This document shows, piece after piece, positions 19,375 through 28,974 of a DNA stretch of 64,000 nt (the first letter of the stretch is position 1; the number at the start of each line of letters is the position of its first letter). The position numbers and the translations under genes are program-made. Below the pieces are notes generated by a model. That model searched no databases and was not told where the DNA came from. It worked only from the letters and a program-made list of their open reading frames with translations. The stretch is from Lepidostoma basale (lineage: Eukaryota > Arthropoda > Insecta > Trichoptera > Lepidostomatidae). The stretch spans positions 496,001 to 560,000 of the forward strand of contig JAHDVF020000060.1 of assembly GCA_022606425.2 (NCBI GenBank), read 5' to 3'.

Positions 19375-19857
19375 ATTTATTTATTTATACATGATACACA
19401 AATGAGACATAACAAACGAAAAACGTTCAGATGACTCATTTGGACACAAAACGGGGTTACAAAGATAAGATAATACAAAATGAGACCAAAAAATCATACA
19501 TAACAGGAGGAATCCAAATATGTCGACGTCAGTGAGGCAGTACTCTTTCCAGAACTTGTAAATTTTTTTTGTGAATACTGCCTCACTGACACTGAAAATG
19601 TCCAAATCCGAGATGATTAGATTCAGCGTCCGAATTGCTCTTCCTACTGGCATCACCAAAGGCAGGTTGGTTGACGGAGCAAAGAACAATTGATGTCGGT
19701 ACTGTAGCAGGTAGTTATCAGGAACAAAAAGACCTATTTGCTCCAGAACATAGGGGTTCTCAATAGAGCGAATCAGTTTGAAAAAATGTGTGGACAGTAA
19801 TCCTTCCCTCCTCAGTTCGAGGGAGTTATACCTCAGCATACCCAAGAGAAATGTATT
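19375..19857 (-). mobile_element. LINE-Q-like element, divergent subfamily
   Basis: The minus strand encodes FLLGMLRYNSLELRREGLLS, THFFKLIRSIENPYVLEQIG, LFVPDNYLLQYRHQLFFAPS and TNLPLVMPVGRAIRTLN, then ISDLDIFSVSEAVFTKKIYK. This is the LINE-Q C-terminus at moderate divergence. It ends in a 3' region with (TTTA)n at 19370-19386. Confidence 0.8.
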
Positions 19858-20517
19858 TTTTAACCAACGAACCATCAAGCCGTCTCTCCGGAGGGGTAGG
19901 CAGAAAGAATGGAACGCCACACTGTTCTGTCCTGACATACTTCTCTCGGTTCCTCTACATTCATACATCTTGTCATGCACGCACCACGATTTCTCACGAC
20001 TCCTCACGTGACGGACATTCAATATTTGATTGATTTGATCGTGCCACGTTTTCCTCGGCCTTCCTCTATTTCTAGCTCCGTTCACGCCGTTTACATATAC
20101 CTTCTTTACCATTCTGTCTTTACTCGTTCTTTCCATGTGTCCAAGCCATCTTAATGACCCTTTCTTTATTTTGTTCATAACACTTTCATTCGCACCACAT
20201 TCACTTCTTATACTTGCATTTGTCACTCTATCATATACAGATTTGCCACACATTCGTCTTAGAGATCTCATTTCTACTGCTTTTATTCTACTTTCATCCT
20301 TCTTTTGCCAGTTCCATGCTTCACTCCCATACATAAGGGTCGGCACAAGAACACCATTATGCACTGCCATCTTAGCTTTTTTGGATAGGCTTTTGTTTGC
20401 GATGACAACTTTAAGTGCACCATTTATTCTATTGCCTGCCCCAACCCTTCTTTCAATATCCTTCTCCACCCTCCCATCCTTTGTAAACATACTTCCTAAA
20501 TAAACAAATTCATCCAC
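19381..20517 (-). pseudogene. 378-codon chimeric ORF (LINE-Ta fused to LINE-Q-like)
   Basis: Longest ORF of the window. Residues 1-172 are LINE-Ta (YLGSMFTKDGRVEKDIERRV near 6-25, YGSEAWNWQKKDES 63-76, SLRWLGHMER 121-130, NRGRPRKTWHD 150-160). From about 174 a frameshift switches LINE-T into another frame, which removes its normal stop, so the 3' end is read through as residues 174-215. Residues 220-328 are the LINE-Q-like C-terminus. There is no catalytic reverse-transcriptase motif. It is open by accident of a frameshift plus an adjacent insertion, and I infer no function. Confidence 0.75.
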
Positions 20518-20529
20518 TTGTTCCAGATT
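19860..20529 (-). mobile_element. LINE-Ta C-terminus, longest clean copy
   Basis: Hairpin CCCC-UCCG-GAG in RNA sense. The tail is nearly absent at the LINE-Q boundary (AACCAACGAACC). Codons are intact upstream to EQVDEFVYLGSMF. The copy is interrupted at GTTCCAGATTTTCA by an HHR-A element and resumes at 20886. Confidence 0.85.
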
Positions 20530-20885
20530 TTCATTAATTTTTTTATTATATTATTTATATTATCATCATGTATTATTATATTATTATTTAATATTATTTA
20601 TTAGTTCTCACTGTTAATAAAAATAATTGTTAGTATCTACTTATAACAAATAGCCCAGGTTAATTTTTAAATTTGAATTATTGTATCGAATTTTAAATTC
20701 GTTGTTTAGTTTTTATTATATTTTTATACCTGAAGATGGAGGTATCCTCCGAATAATGTCGTGTTTTTTTAAAAAAAAAATTGTTAAATAGTGGATTAAA
20801 CCAAGTTTTTTAATTTCCTAAGTATATTACTATGGAATTCCACAGTGTTAATGCCTTAGCGTTCAATAAATTCATCTTGCTTACA
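20530..20885 (+). repeat. HHR-A element inserted in LINE-Ta
   Basis: Order on the plus strand: TTTAATATTATTTATTAGTTC, CAAATAGCCCAGGTTAATTT, GTATCGAATTTTAAATTCG, the hammerhead motif (20726-20766), a T/A run, GTGGATTAAACCAAG, and the terminal TGGAATTCCACAGTGTTAA box. LINE-Ta continues on both sides, giving the insertion boundaries to within a few bases. No coding is visible. Probably a Penelope-like terminal repeat. Confidence 0.65.
20726..20766 (+). ncRNA. HHR-A hammerhead motif, mutated copy
   Basis: CUGAAGA, U, stem GGAGG-UAU-CCUCC, then GAAUAAUGUC where active relatives have GAAACAUGUC. The A to U change at 15.1 and loss of CAUG pairing should inactivate it. Confidence 0.5.
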
Positions 20886-20940
20886 ATTTTAACCGTTCAC
20901 GCTAATGTTACAAACTGTCATGATTTCTTGTAAAGTTTTT
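20886..20940 (-). mobile_element. LINE-Ta continuation
   Basis: CCGTTCACGCTAATGTTAC and CTGTCATGATTTCTT continue the LINE-Ta coding sequence (MTVCNISVNGENLEQ codons) interrupted at 20529. Confidence 0.7.
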
Positions 20941-21160
20941 ATGTATCTTTAATGGTCATTTTTGGACTTCAAGACCTAGTTTGAGAATACAATTATTTCT
21001 GTCGTTATCTAGAGGTCAAAGTTGGCCTTTCATTGAGCAATCTGGGTTAGGTTGTGACGTGTGAAAACATATACAACTCGTCTTACATTAAATACGAGTA
21101 TATAGAATAACACAATTAAAACAAACACTTTATTTCCTAGTTGCGAAAATATAATTGATT
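20941..21160. other. Unique stretch
   Basis: No recognised element. A TACGAGTA octamer is at 21093-21100. Confidence 0.4.
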
Positions 21161-21497
21161 TCTTCTTTTCTGGTGCCTTATCAGGTTTACCCTACGTTGG
21201 TGATCTGCAGTGAAGGTATCATTGTCCTGCGCCACTTGTAACAGGTTCTTGACTCATTCCTGTCCATTCTCTTATGTTTCGCAGTCAGGACAACTCATCA
21301 TCACCATCATCAGCCGTCTGTTATCCACTGCTGAACGAAGGCCTTTCTCAAAGCACGCCACCACCCCCTATCCATTGCCGCTCCCATCCATGCATGTCCC
21401 GAGGAAGCCCGAGAGGTATGCCAGGACAGAGCATTGTGGCGATCCGTCCTCTCTGCCTATCTGGGTAAAATGGCGTGATTGTTAGTTAGTTAGTTAC
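21161..21497. mobile_element. Mosaic: LINE-G, LINE-J and LINE-Tb pieces
   Basis: 21161-21290 (minus) is a diverged LINE-G end. 21291-21400 (minus) is the LINE-J (ATG)n tail with CATCAGCCGTCTGTTATCC. 21401-21497 (plus) is a LINE-Tb 3' end with CCGAGAGGTATGCCAGGACA and (TTAG)n but a decayed hairpin (CTATCTGGGTAAAATGG). Confidence 0.6.
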
Positions 21498-21596
21498 TTT
21501 TTTTTTTGTTTTAGTTATAGTACCAAATTAGTTGACAATGAAAATTATTTGCAACGCGATTAACAAAAATCATTCAATATATTTAAAAGTATCTTC

Positions 21597-22105
21597 TTCT
21601 TCTTCAAGTGCCCTGTCGGGTCCCCCCAACGTTGGCGATCACCTCGGCGAACCTGTCCCTGTCCTGCGCCGCTCGGAACAGCTCCTCCACACTTCGGATG
21701 CACTCCCTCACGTTTCGCAGCCAGGACATTTGTCTCCTTCCGGGCCCTCGGCGTCCCTCAACTTTCCCCTCCAATATCAGTTGGAGAAGGTGATACTTTT
21801 CCCCACGCAGTGTATGACCCAAATGTGAGATCTTTCGAACCTTGATAGTTGATAACAATTCCCTGTCAACTCTAGCTCGCCTCAGGACTTCGGTATTGGT
21901 AACCATGTCTGTCTAGGGAACTCTGAGCATTCGGCGATGGAGCCACATTTCAAATGCTTCCAGTCTGTTCATTGAGTTAACTTTCAGGGTCCAAGTTTCA
22001 CACCCTTACAAAAAAATAGACCACACATAGCATTTGATCATTCTCTGGCGGAGCTTCAAGTTTACTTTATCATTGCAGAAGGGTAATTTCATTTTGAAAG
22101 AATAA
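21597..22105 (-). mobile_element. LINE-G C-terminal region
   Basis: Minus strand: LRQRMIKCYVWSIFL-like, VNSMNRLEAFEMWLHRRML, VTNTEVLRRARVDRELLSTI, KVRKISHLGHTLRGEKYHLL, EGKVEGRRGPGRRQMSWLRN, SVEELFRAAQDRDRFAEVIA, ending NVGGTRQGT and a GAA tail. Compared with 39.6 kb the sequence is very similar, with a stop in the PRTDMV region. Such near identity suggests fairly recent LINE-G activity. Confidence 0.85.
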
Positions 22106-22129
22106 TGATATTATAAATATATAATAAAA

Positions 22130-22450
22130 GTAACAATGTGTGTTGTTGTGTTTCAGTCGGGCCGGCTACGCCGGCACGGAATATCTCAACCTCTAGCTAG
22201 CCTTGTCCGAAACATTGGCATTCACGCCAAGATGGCGGATGGCGGGAAAGTAGGACAGCGCTTGGCGCGTAGCACCGATACTTTCTTCGCCCGCCAATAC
22301 GTGACCGCGGTAAGTGGACAAACCGCACGCTCCAAGGTTGAAACGGATCAATGCTGCCGCCTGATTGGTCGATCTTTCGATCTGTGGCACAGAAATCATG
22401 TCTCTTTGGATGATGAGGACCAGCTCTAATGTGTAAAGGCAACACAAACC
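22130..22450 (+). other. GC-rich island, candidate host exon or promoter
   Basis: TGTGTTTCAG at 22147-22156 and GTAAGT at 22310-22315 bound a 153-bp segment that is open in phase 0 for 51 codons. It contains AAGATGGCGG at 22230 (strong start context, also a YY1-like site) and GGCGGGAAA (E2F-like). Downstream lies CTGATTGGTCG, an inverted CCAAT box. GC content is far above its surroundings. I recognise no protein domain. An unlisted repeat is an alternative. Confidence 0.35.
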
Positions 22451-23035
22451 GTAACTTATGTTGCGGCTGCTTGGCGTAACACGGCTCAAAGCATTCTTAT
22501 AGCTGGCCTCTATCATATACAATCACAGATCTTTCTCTATCTCTTTCCTTTACTGAGATATTCACTATCCCAATAGCCGCAAAATTGTATTCATTTGATA
22601 CATGTTTTGGCAAAAGGCATCATTTTAAGTTGCTGCTTTTTACCACGGCACAGCCAAAACTTGCGGCCTTTTGCTGCGACACAATATGTGTCCTGACAAA
22701 TGACAGCAACTTAAATTGCGGCCCATTACCAAATTATTTGGGCGACGGTCTAGCTAATATGTGGCGGCAAAACACATTTTCTTTAATAATATGAAGCTTA
22801 CCATACTTTTGTGGCAAAAACACGTCTTAATCATTTCTTAGAACTGTATTCTTACTTTTAAAACGTAGTTTGCATAAGAAAACTTATTTTAAATTAAATA
22901 TAAAATATAGCAAAAACAAAATAAAACTATAAACCCGTTTATCTCAAAACTACTATTTTTAACTTGCGACTATTTGCCTTTGCACATTAGAGCTGTCCCT
23001 CCACCTAATTGGTGGTCAACTAATTGAACGCTAAG
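22451..23035. other. Unique stretch with repeated GCGGC motifs
   Basis: TTGCGGC, TGTGGCGGC and TTGTGGC recur between AT-rich segments at 22460-22820. No TIR or coding pattern that I can name. Confidence 0.35.
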
Positions 23036-23069
23036 GTATTAACACTGTGGAATTCCATAATATACCTGT

Positions 23070-23484
23070 CTTCTCTTCTCCGGTCTCAATCTAATGATTG
23101 GTCTGTAGCAAGGCGGCGCATCCACTCCGCTCGGTCCTCGGCAACTCTCTTCAACTCCGCATAAGAGGTGCAGCCCATATCTCGGCAAATCTGGTCTAGG
23201 TTCTCTTGGCGAGGTCGTCCTCTGCCAATCGATCCCTGGACCATTCCCTCCAACACATCATGCAGGAAACATTCGTGTCGCAACACATGACCAATCCATC
23301 TTGCGCGCCTCTCCGCTATGGTGTTCAACATGTGCCTACTCTCTTCAACTCTGTTGAGAACCTCTTCATTCAACTCGTCGGTAGGTTCACATCTTAAATG
23401 CCTCCAGCCTTTTGCGCTCTCTTTCGCCCAGGCACCATGTCTCGCAGCCGTACTGTAAAACACTCCGCACCAATGTTTTATAAG
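23070..23484 (-). mobile_element. LINE-K C-terminal fragment with target duplication
   Basis: Minus strand: AKGWRHLRCEPTDELNEEVL, NTIAERRARWIGHVLRHECF, GMVQGSIGRGRPRQENLDQI and ELKRVAEDRAEWMRRLATDQ, ending SLD and a GAGAAGA tail. It is open for 125 codons. The 9-bp TATACCTGT occurs at 23061-23069 and 23485-23493, the mark of target-primed insertion. Confidence 0.85.
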
Positions 23485-23550
23485 TATACCTGTATACTTA
23501 GGAAATTGAAAATAACTTTGTTTAGTTCACTAATTATTAAAAAATATTAA

Positions 23551-23592
23551 GAAAACACGACATGTTTCGGAGGAAACCTCCATCTTCAGGTG
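23551..23592 (-). ncRNA. HHR-A candidate hammerhead ribozyme, intact core
   Basis: RNA: stem I ACAC, CUGAAGA, U, stem II GGAGG-UUU-CCUCC, GAAA, palindromic CAUG, UC, then GUGU closing stem I. A15.1 pairs U16.1 and C17 is the predicted cleavage site. With only CAUG for stem III, a dimeric fold (ACAUGU with itself) would be the stable form, as known for minimal Penelope-type ribozymes. Confidence 0.6.
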
Positions 23593-23757
23593 TAAAAATA
23601 TAATAAAAACTAAACAACGAAAGACTAATATAAAAACGCATTTAAAATTCGATAAAATAATTTAAATTTAAAAATAAACCTGGGCTATTTGTTATAAGTA
23701 CAAATAATTTTTTTTTTTAACAGTAAGAACTAATAAATAATATTAAATAATAAAAGC

Positions 23758-24055
23758 AGGCAAGAAATTGGGAGATCGCGCAAGGAACACCAGAATAAGA
23801 GAGGTATGTGAGGTTGAGGATATTATAAGATGGAGCAGACAGCAAAAAAGGGACTGGTACGGTCATGTTCAAAGAACGGACACCACCAGACTTCCCTATA
23901 TTGCATTGCATAATCAGCTTCATGGGACTCGTCCTCGTGGAAGACCTCCTAAAAGATGGAAGGACAGCTGGGAATCTACCTCATAGGAGGAGCAACACTC
24001 TGGAGAACAGACCACATAGGTCTACAACAAGTAAGAAGAAGAAAAAGTTACGAGA
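23758..24055 (+). mobile_element. LINE-L C-terminal fragment
   Basis: It encodes LGDRARNTRIREVCEVEDII, RWSRQQKRDWYGHVQRTDTT, LHGTRPRGRPPKRWKDSWES, a stop, EEQHSGEQTT and an AAG-rich tail. Shares its blocks with copies at 28.1, 33.1, 55.8, 58.2 and 61.2 kb. Confidence 0.8.
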
Positions 24056-24221
24056 CAGCAAATAAAATATGACAAAACTAATTCATCATGCCCAGGATCG
24101 ACAGACATGAATCAGATATAGTAGGCTTACTTCCAGAAGTGGACGGATGTACGCTGAAGATAATAATGACACGTACAGATTAACCAAACACACATTTATC
24201 TAAGAGGAAAATTTGTAAAGT

Positions 24222-24905
24222 AGGCAGAGAGAATGGACCGCCTCACTATTCTATCCTGACATACTTCTCTAGCTTCCTCCACATTTATAGAGCGAGTCAA
24301 ACACGCTCGTCGATTCTTTCTGCTTCTAACATGACCAACCTGTAAATTTTGATTAATTTGGTCATGCTATGTTTTCCTCGATCTACCTCGACTCCGTACT
24401 CCATTTACATCGTTAACGTATAGTTTTTTAACCATTCTTTCTTCACCCATGCGCTCCATATGTCCTAACCAAAACAGCGATCTTTTCATAATTTTGTTTA
24501 TAATACCTTCTTTCGCTCTACATTATTTTCTATCAGCATTTGAGATTCTGTCGTACATCGTTCTATCACACATACGTCTTAGGGACCTCATTTCTACCGC
24601 ATTTATCTTTCTTTTTTTTTTAAAAGACTAATACCAAGGATTTTAATCAATGATATTAGAATTTATTTTACAATCTTCAATGTGAGCAGAAAAAAGCTCA
24701 TTATTATAAAGAAGGAATCTGGTCGTGTCCAGGCTTGAACCCATGTCCCCTGGATCAGGATCCAAGCGTTCTATCCCCTAGACCACCCGATTAAATGCTG
24801 CTGCTCTCATCATTCTTCTGCCAGTTCCATGCTTCGATTCCATACAAAAGGGTCGGGACCAGAACTCCATCGTGAACGGCCACTTTCGCTTTCAATGGTT
24901 AAATT
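24222..24905 (-). mobile_element. LINE-Tc C-terminus interrupted by SINE S1
   Basis: The 3' hairpin and tail are missing (the copy starts at GTAGGCAGAGAGAATGG). Codons run through VGHVRSRKNRRACLTRSINV, the GRGRSRKTWHDQINQN block, LFWLGHMERMGEERMVKKLY and NAVEMRSLRRMCDRTMYDRI, stop at NAVEMR (24620), and resume after S1 with MMRAAAWNWQKNDES-like codons and NGVLVPTLLYG. Confidence 0.75.
24621..24796 (-). mobile_element. SINE S1 inserted in LINE-Tc
   Basis: The minus strand begins GGGTGGTCTAGGGGATAGAA (box A region) with box B GGGTTCAAGCC, continues CTGGACACGACCAGATTCC, then ATAATGAGCTTTTTTCTGCTC, and ends in an A run (T run at 24611-24622). It is the clearest S1 copy. Confidence 0.8.
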
Positions 24906-25655
24906 CTTGTTTCCAATAACTTTTTTTTTCTTATTTTTTCCTAATAAAGGAGTTTACCACATCAATGGAAACAGGATTATGGACAAAGAAACGTTATACC
25001 ATAGCATTCTTAGTTCGTGTAATATCGTTTGAAAGCCTTTCTTTAGATAATTCTGATATAAATTAAAATTCCTTTCATAATTAAATTTTACAAAATTCCA
25101 AGGTTTTGTCGAAAACATGTAATTGTTTTTTAAATTTGGAAGGTTACTTACGTAAGTCATACGTTTTTCCACCCTGTTACGTCCGAGAAATACTTCAAAA
25201 GGGTCACGTTTTCAAAAAATAAAACACAATTAAAAACGTGATGGAAAACGAAAATAAATCGTTAACGTAGAAAATTTTCTTTCACGGTTTTCTTGAACTT
25301 TTCCGTTATGCATACTTCCTTGTTCTTTGATCTTGCTGGTTGAGTAATAAACATTAAAAAAATTGTATCTGTTTTTTTTTTTATTTGGTTCGATTTTTAC
25401 GTAACAAGGGATGAAATTTATGCGAGAATTATATTTAACTTCGTAACGTTTTAAGGGTTTCTTTTGTGTTTAAATACACTGTTTTCTTTCTTTGAAACAT
25501 GGCTATGGCGCGTTTCATTTTTTTATATTATATATAAATTTGTTTGACAAGATTCTATTATATTTTGTGACAAACGTGACTTGTTATAATTGAAAATGGT
25601 TATTGGGGTGTATTACGAGTATTATACATTAAAAAATTGGTTAATCAGATTCTTC
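24906..25655. other. Unique AT-rich stretch
   Basis: No recognised element except a TACGAGTA octamer at 25614-25621. Confidence 0.45.
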
Positions 25656-25727
25656 TTATTCTTCCGGTGTCATGTCCGACGTGGTAAGTGAATTGACTGC
25701 CACCCCGAAGGTTCCGGATTCGATTTT

Positions 25728-26141
25728 AATCACCCATTTCTTTAGATTAATTAGGGGATACTTCGAGAACTCGGCCGTACTGGAGGGTGTTCGGCTTTTT
25801 GTCTCCGATAGATATCTCCGACAGCGACAGCACAGATTGTTTTACCTACCGGCCGCCAGAACCAATCTGCCTCTGGTGACACCGGTGGGAAGAGCAATTC
25901 GTCTGCTGAACGCGGTCTCCTCGGAGATCGACGTTTTTCATGTCAGTGAAAGTACGTTCAGAAGGCAAATACGCTTAATTCTGGAGAGTATCCTGTCTTC
26001 CTAATGTTGAACCATCTCTTATGCGTTTCTGGTACTATACGAGTACATAATATATTATTTTACCTGTACTCAATAGATGCCTTAAAAATATTTTTTGTAA
26101 TGTCTGTTGATGAAATAAACTGATTTGATTTGATTTGATTG
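25728..26141 (+). mobile_element. LINE-Q 3' copy, open C-terminus
   Basis: The frame is open through ITHFFRLIRGYFENSAVLEG, VRLFVSDRYLRQRQHRLFYL, ARTNLPLVTPVGRAIRLLNA, VSSEIDVFHVSESTFRRQI and LESILSS, then a 3' UTR with TTGAACCATCTCTTATGCG and the (TTTGA)n tail at 26120-26141. The ORF ends at the family's normal stop. A TACGAGTA octamer interrupts the 3' UTR at 26038. Confidence 0.85.
26038..26045 (+). other. TA-CGAG-TA insertion in LINE-Q 3' UTR
   Basis: Other LINE-Q copies read CCTGGTATTATATA here (17.47, 43.08 kb). This copy reads CTGGTACTA-TACGAGTA-CATAATA, consistent with a TA site replaced by TA-CGAG-TA. Confidence 0.5.
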
Positions 26142-26254
26142 TCACACTGTCTTTGGTCTGGTGTAGAATTCACGTGACAATAAAATGGCGATAGATTAGC
26201 TACCTATCACATGTCACGAGAATCACTATGATAGCTATAATACCCTTTACATCG

Positions 26255-26636
26255 ATTTGGCTCTTGCTATCATTCTGCTTTATTTAGGACTGTGTACTGT
26301 TATTTCTCGGAGCCTGTTCCTGGGATGCAGATGTCCAAGTGCTTGCCATCTTTTAGGTGGTCTTCCTGCAGGTCGATTTCCTGTTGGTACTTTATTTGCG
26401 GCTATATTTATCACTCTTTCAGAACATGCTCTTTCCACATGATCTCTCCAGTAGCGTCTTCTCAGTCTTCCCCATCGCACGACATCTTCTAAATTGCAGA
26501 TCTTTCTTATTTCAGAATTTCTTATTCTGTCTCGGAGTGTCGTTCCCGCAACGGATCGAAGAGTCTTCATTTCTGTGGTTCTGTGGAGAATTTTTGTTCT
26601 GATGGTGTCAGCTCTCGTTTCTATTCCATGTGTCAT
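26255..26636 (-). mobile_element. LINE-M C-terminal fragment
   Basis: 118 codons open: GIETRADTIRTKILHRTTEM, KTLRSVAGTTLRDRIRNSEI, RKICNLEDVVRWGRLRRRYW, RDHVERACSERVINIAANKV and NRPAGRPPKRWQALGHLHPR. Related to LINE-L. The sister copy on the other strand is at 31.4 kb. Confidence 0.8.
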
Positions 26637-26639
26637 TAT

Positions 26640-26815
26640 AGGACGTACGAAAGAGGAAGCGAGGCAGACCTAGAGCTACCTGGAGAAGAGCCCCGCAGGA
26701 CGAGGTTAGAGCAGCAGGCCTCACTTGGAATGATGTGAAGCATCAGGCATGCGGTAGAGTCGGGTGGAGAAGGTTCCTTGAGGCTCTATGCACCACGAAG
26801 GTGTGACAGGACAAT
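26640..26815 (+). mobile_element. LINE-O C-terminal fragment
   Basis: Codons KRKRGRPRATWRRAPQDEVR, AAGLTWNDVKHQACGRVGWR and RFLEALCTTKV are the typical end of another LINE clade (GRPxxTWRR then GW..F..ALC). A GAAGAAGAATAATAAT tail follows. The joint with LINE-M at 26636 has no insertion marks. Confidence 0.75.
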
Positions 26816-27250
26816 TAGAAGAAGAATAATAATTAGGAAAAGAGGTGTTTTTTTCCACATTGTTTCTAATGAATCTCTGAGAGCACATACGACACATTTT
26901 AAGTTTCACCATTATTGGACTAGATTAGTGCTGTATTGGGTGCATTTTGTCGAGCTTAATTTTTACTGTGACACTTAGAACCGAGCGATTCTATGATCTA
27001 GGAACTAGAAAATTCGTTTGTATCTTATTGTTACATTGCAGACTCGCCGGAAACTTGATAGTCGTGAATTGTAATAGTTAATTTAAGTCAACTGAATATA
27101 TTGGAGATGTAGAAGTTGTGTTAAGTTCACCATAACACGATGTCAAAAGCAGATAATCTCGGAGTCAAAGGCGAAAGTAGGTGACGATTGAAATAAAATC
27201 GGGTATACAAAGTAAAATTTAATACTAAGACTGAGTTTTGAAGGTAAACT
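26816..27250. other. Unique stretch
   Basis: No recognised element. Confidence 0.4.
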
Positions 27251-27254
27251 CTTC

Positions 27255-27640
27255 TCTTATTCTCTTCCTCAGCCTATTCCCATCCACTCCTGGACAAAGG
27301 CCTCCTCCATTCGCTTCCATGTCACTCTGTCCTGTTCAGATCATTCTTCCACCGTAGTTACAGTCACCCTGCACTTCTCTTTGCCGTCCACGGTCTCCAA
27401 GTCAGCAGTCTTCTTATGCATTTTTCATCTGAGCTTCTGACTACGTAACCTGCCCATTGTCATTTTAAAGTCGCCACCCGGTGGATGATGTCAGTGACCT
27501 TTGTTTTTTCTCTCGCCGTATCGTTTCTGACTCTGTCTCTTAGGCTTATTCCTAACATGGCTAGTTTCCCGGCACTTTGTTTGGACAATGTTACAGTTTC
27601 AAGACCGTAAATACTAACTGGCAGAACGTTGGCTTAAAGG
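27255..27640 (-). mobile_element. LINE-F C-terminal fragment
   Basis: Minus strand as at 8.2 kb: the TDIIHRVATLK block, SSDEKCIRRLLTWRPWTAK, GKEKCRVTVTTVEE (frameshifted) and WTGMGIG with GAA end, plus upstream SKQSAGKLAMLGISLRDRV-like codons. A ~30-bp deletion separates it from the 8.2-kb copy. Confidence 0.75.
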
Positions 27641-27696
27641 TAAACACCTTGATCAAAAGTGGAAATAACAGTTTTTTAATTCATAAACAACGTCAT

Positions 27697-27780
27697 AATG
27701 GAATTCCACAGTTTTAAAGGCTTAAGTTTATCTAGAAGTAAAAATAAGAACTTGTAAATATCCGAGTATTGTTTCACGTT
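27697..27780 (+). repeat. HHR-A terminal box without ribozyme
   Basis: TGGAATTCCACAGTTTTAAAGGCTTAAG matches the HHR-A end box seen at 20.83 kb. The downstream sequence resembles that at 29.71 kb, so the two may be parts of a larger element. Confidence 0.45.
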
Positions 27781-28080
27781 CTTGGTGCCCTAATATTAAC
27801 GCAATTTACGCTAGAGTTATTTGAGGTTATCCGCGCCCATTTTGCTGTTAAATTTGTGCACTTTCTCTGTTGACACAGTTATCCATAGACAACAATAATA
27901 TGCAACGGAACATAATGACAATCATCTTTTAAACTCGGAACTCCATAGATAATTATTTTCTCTTCTTTGTCTCTCTGTTAGTATTAGTCCATTAGACACA
28001 GCCGAAGAGAAAGGAGACGAAATTAATAATATTGTGGAAAATGGGTCGTGTTACTGTTTTTTAATTTTCTCTATAATAAG
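27781..28080. other. Unique stretch
   Basis: No recognised element. Several short GC-richer words only. Confidence 0.4.
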
Positions 28081-28084
28081 GTAT

Positions 28085-28270
28085 AATGATGAAAACTCTT
28101 CACGCCATTGCAGGAAAAACTCGAAGAGACAGAGTGAGAAATGTAACATAGAGGATATCGTAAGATGGAGCAGAACCAGGAGACGATTCTAGCGAGATCG
28201 TGTATACCGTATAGACACTCACAGAATCATATACACTGCTGTAAATGGAATACCCGTAGGCCAACGTCCA
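28085..28270 (+). mobile_element. LINE-L relic
   Basis: Codons MMKTLHAIAGKTRRDRVRN, the CNIEDIVRWSRTRRRF block and VNGIPVGQRPPNNPTD in decayed frames. The terminal WESTS block is lost. Confidence 0.6.
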
Positions 28271-28364
28271 CCTAACAATCCAACTGATTTTCCCAAGATC
28301 ACAAATAACATTTTTCTGCCAACCGTGAAAATCTAAGCAATTATTAAACTATGAAATAACTAAT

Positions 28365-28479
28365 GTTTATGAATTAAAACACTGCTTTTTCCACTTTTGA
28401 TTTTATTTTTCTTGACATGTTTCGAAGGCTTCACACCTTCATCGACGATATAAACTTTATCAGCTTTTATCTTTTAATT
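28365..28479 (-). repeat. HHR-C repeat, left arm
   Basis: The minus strand reads GTCGATGAAGGTGTGAAG then CCTTCGAAACATGTCAAG, followed by AAAAATAAAATC and a segment ending GTGTTTTAATTCATAA. Stem II is AGG/CCU-type; core position 4 is changed (CGAUGA for CUGAUGA). It is the left half of an inverted pair, interrupted by LINE-Tc. Confidence 0.5.
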
Positions 28480-28974
28480 TATCAATGAAAGCGAAAATGG
28501 CCGTTCACAATGGAGTTCTGGTCCCAACCCTTTTGTATGGAAGTGAAGCTGGGAACTGGCAGAAGAAAGATTAGAGCAGAGGTCCCTAAGACGTATGTGT
28601 GGTAGAACGATGTACGACAGAATCTCAAATGCTGATATTAGGAAGGAATGTAGAGCGAAAGAAGGTATTATGAACCAAATTATGAAAGGTTCGCTGCGTT
28701 GGTTCGGACGAAAGGTGAAGAAAGAACGGTTAAAAAAGTATACATTAACGATGTAAATGGAGTAAGGAGTCGAGGTAGACCGAGGAAAACATGGCATGAC
28801 CAAATAATCAAATATTAAAGGTTGGTCATTTCAGAAGCCGGAAGAATCGACGTGCGTGTATGACTCGATGAATGAGGAAGCTAGAGAGGTGTGCCAGGAT
28901 AGAGTAGTGTGGCGGTCCATTCTCTCTGCCTACCCCTACGGAGAAACGGCGTGTTGGTTTGTTGTTGTTGTTGT
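28480..28974 (+). mobile_element. LINE-Tc copy with 12-bp target duplication
   Basis: It encodes MKAKMAVHNGVLVPTLLYGS, a decayed WNWQKKD region, MYDRISNADIRKECRAKEGI, LRWFGRKVKKERLKKYTLND and RSRGRPRKTWHDQ. The hairpin is CCCC-UACG-GAG and the tail (GTT)n. TATCTTTTAATT occurs at 28468-28479 and 28975-28986. 495 bp inserted. Confidence 0.85.

Larger units (their letters stand above)
23036..23757 (-). repeat. HHR-A element split by LINE-K
   Basis: The terminal box TTAACACTGTGGAATTCCA (23038-23058) and the main part 23485-23757 belong to one minus-strand element. They are separated by a LINE-K copy flanked by TATACCTGT duplications. The main part carries a complete hammerhead core (23551-23592) and the distal TAAGAACTAATAAATAATAT end. 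Confidence 0.7.
25660..26250 (+). mobile_element. SINE S2 split by LINE-Q
   Basis: 25675-25727 is an S2 head (GACGTGGTAAGTGAATTGAC, box B GGATTCGATTT). 26142-26250 is the S2 body starting GTCACACTGTCTTTGG. Between them lies a LINE-Q copy in the same orientation. About 20 bp of S2 are missing at the joint. Confidence 0.65.
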
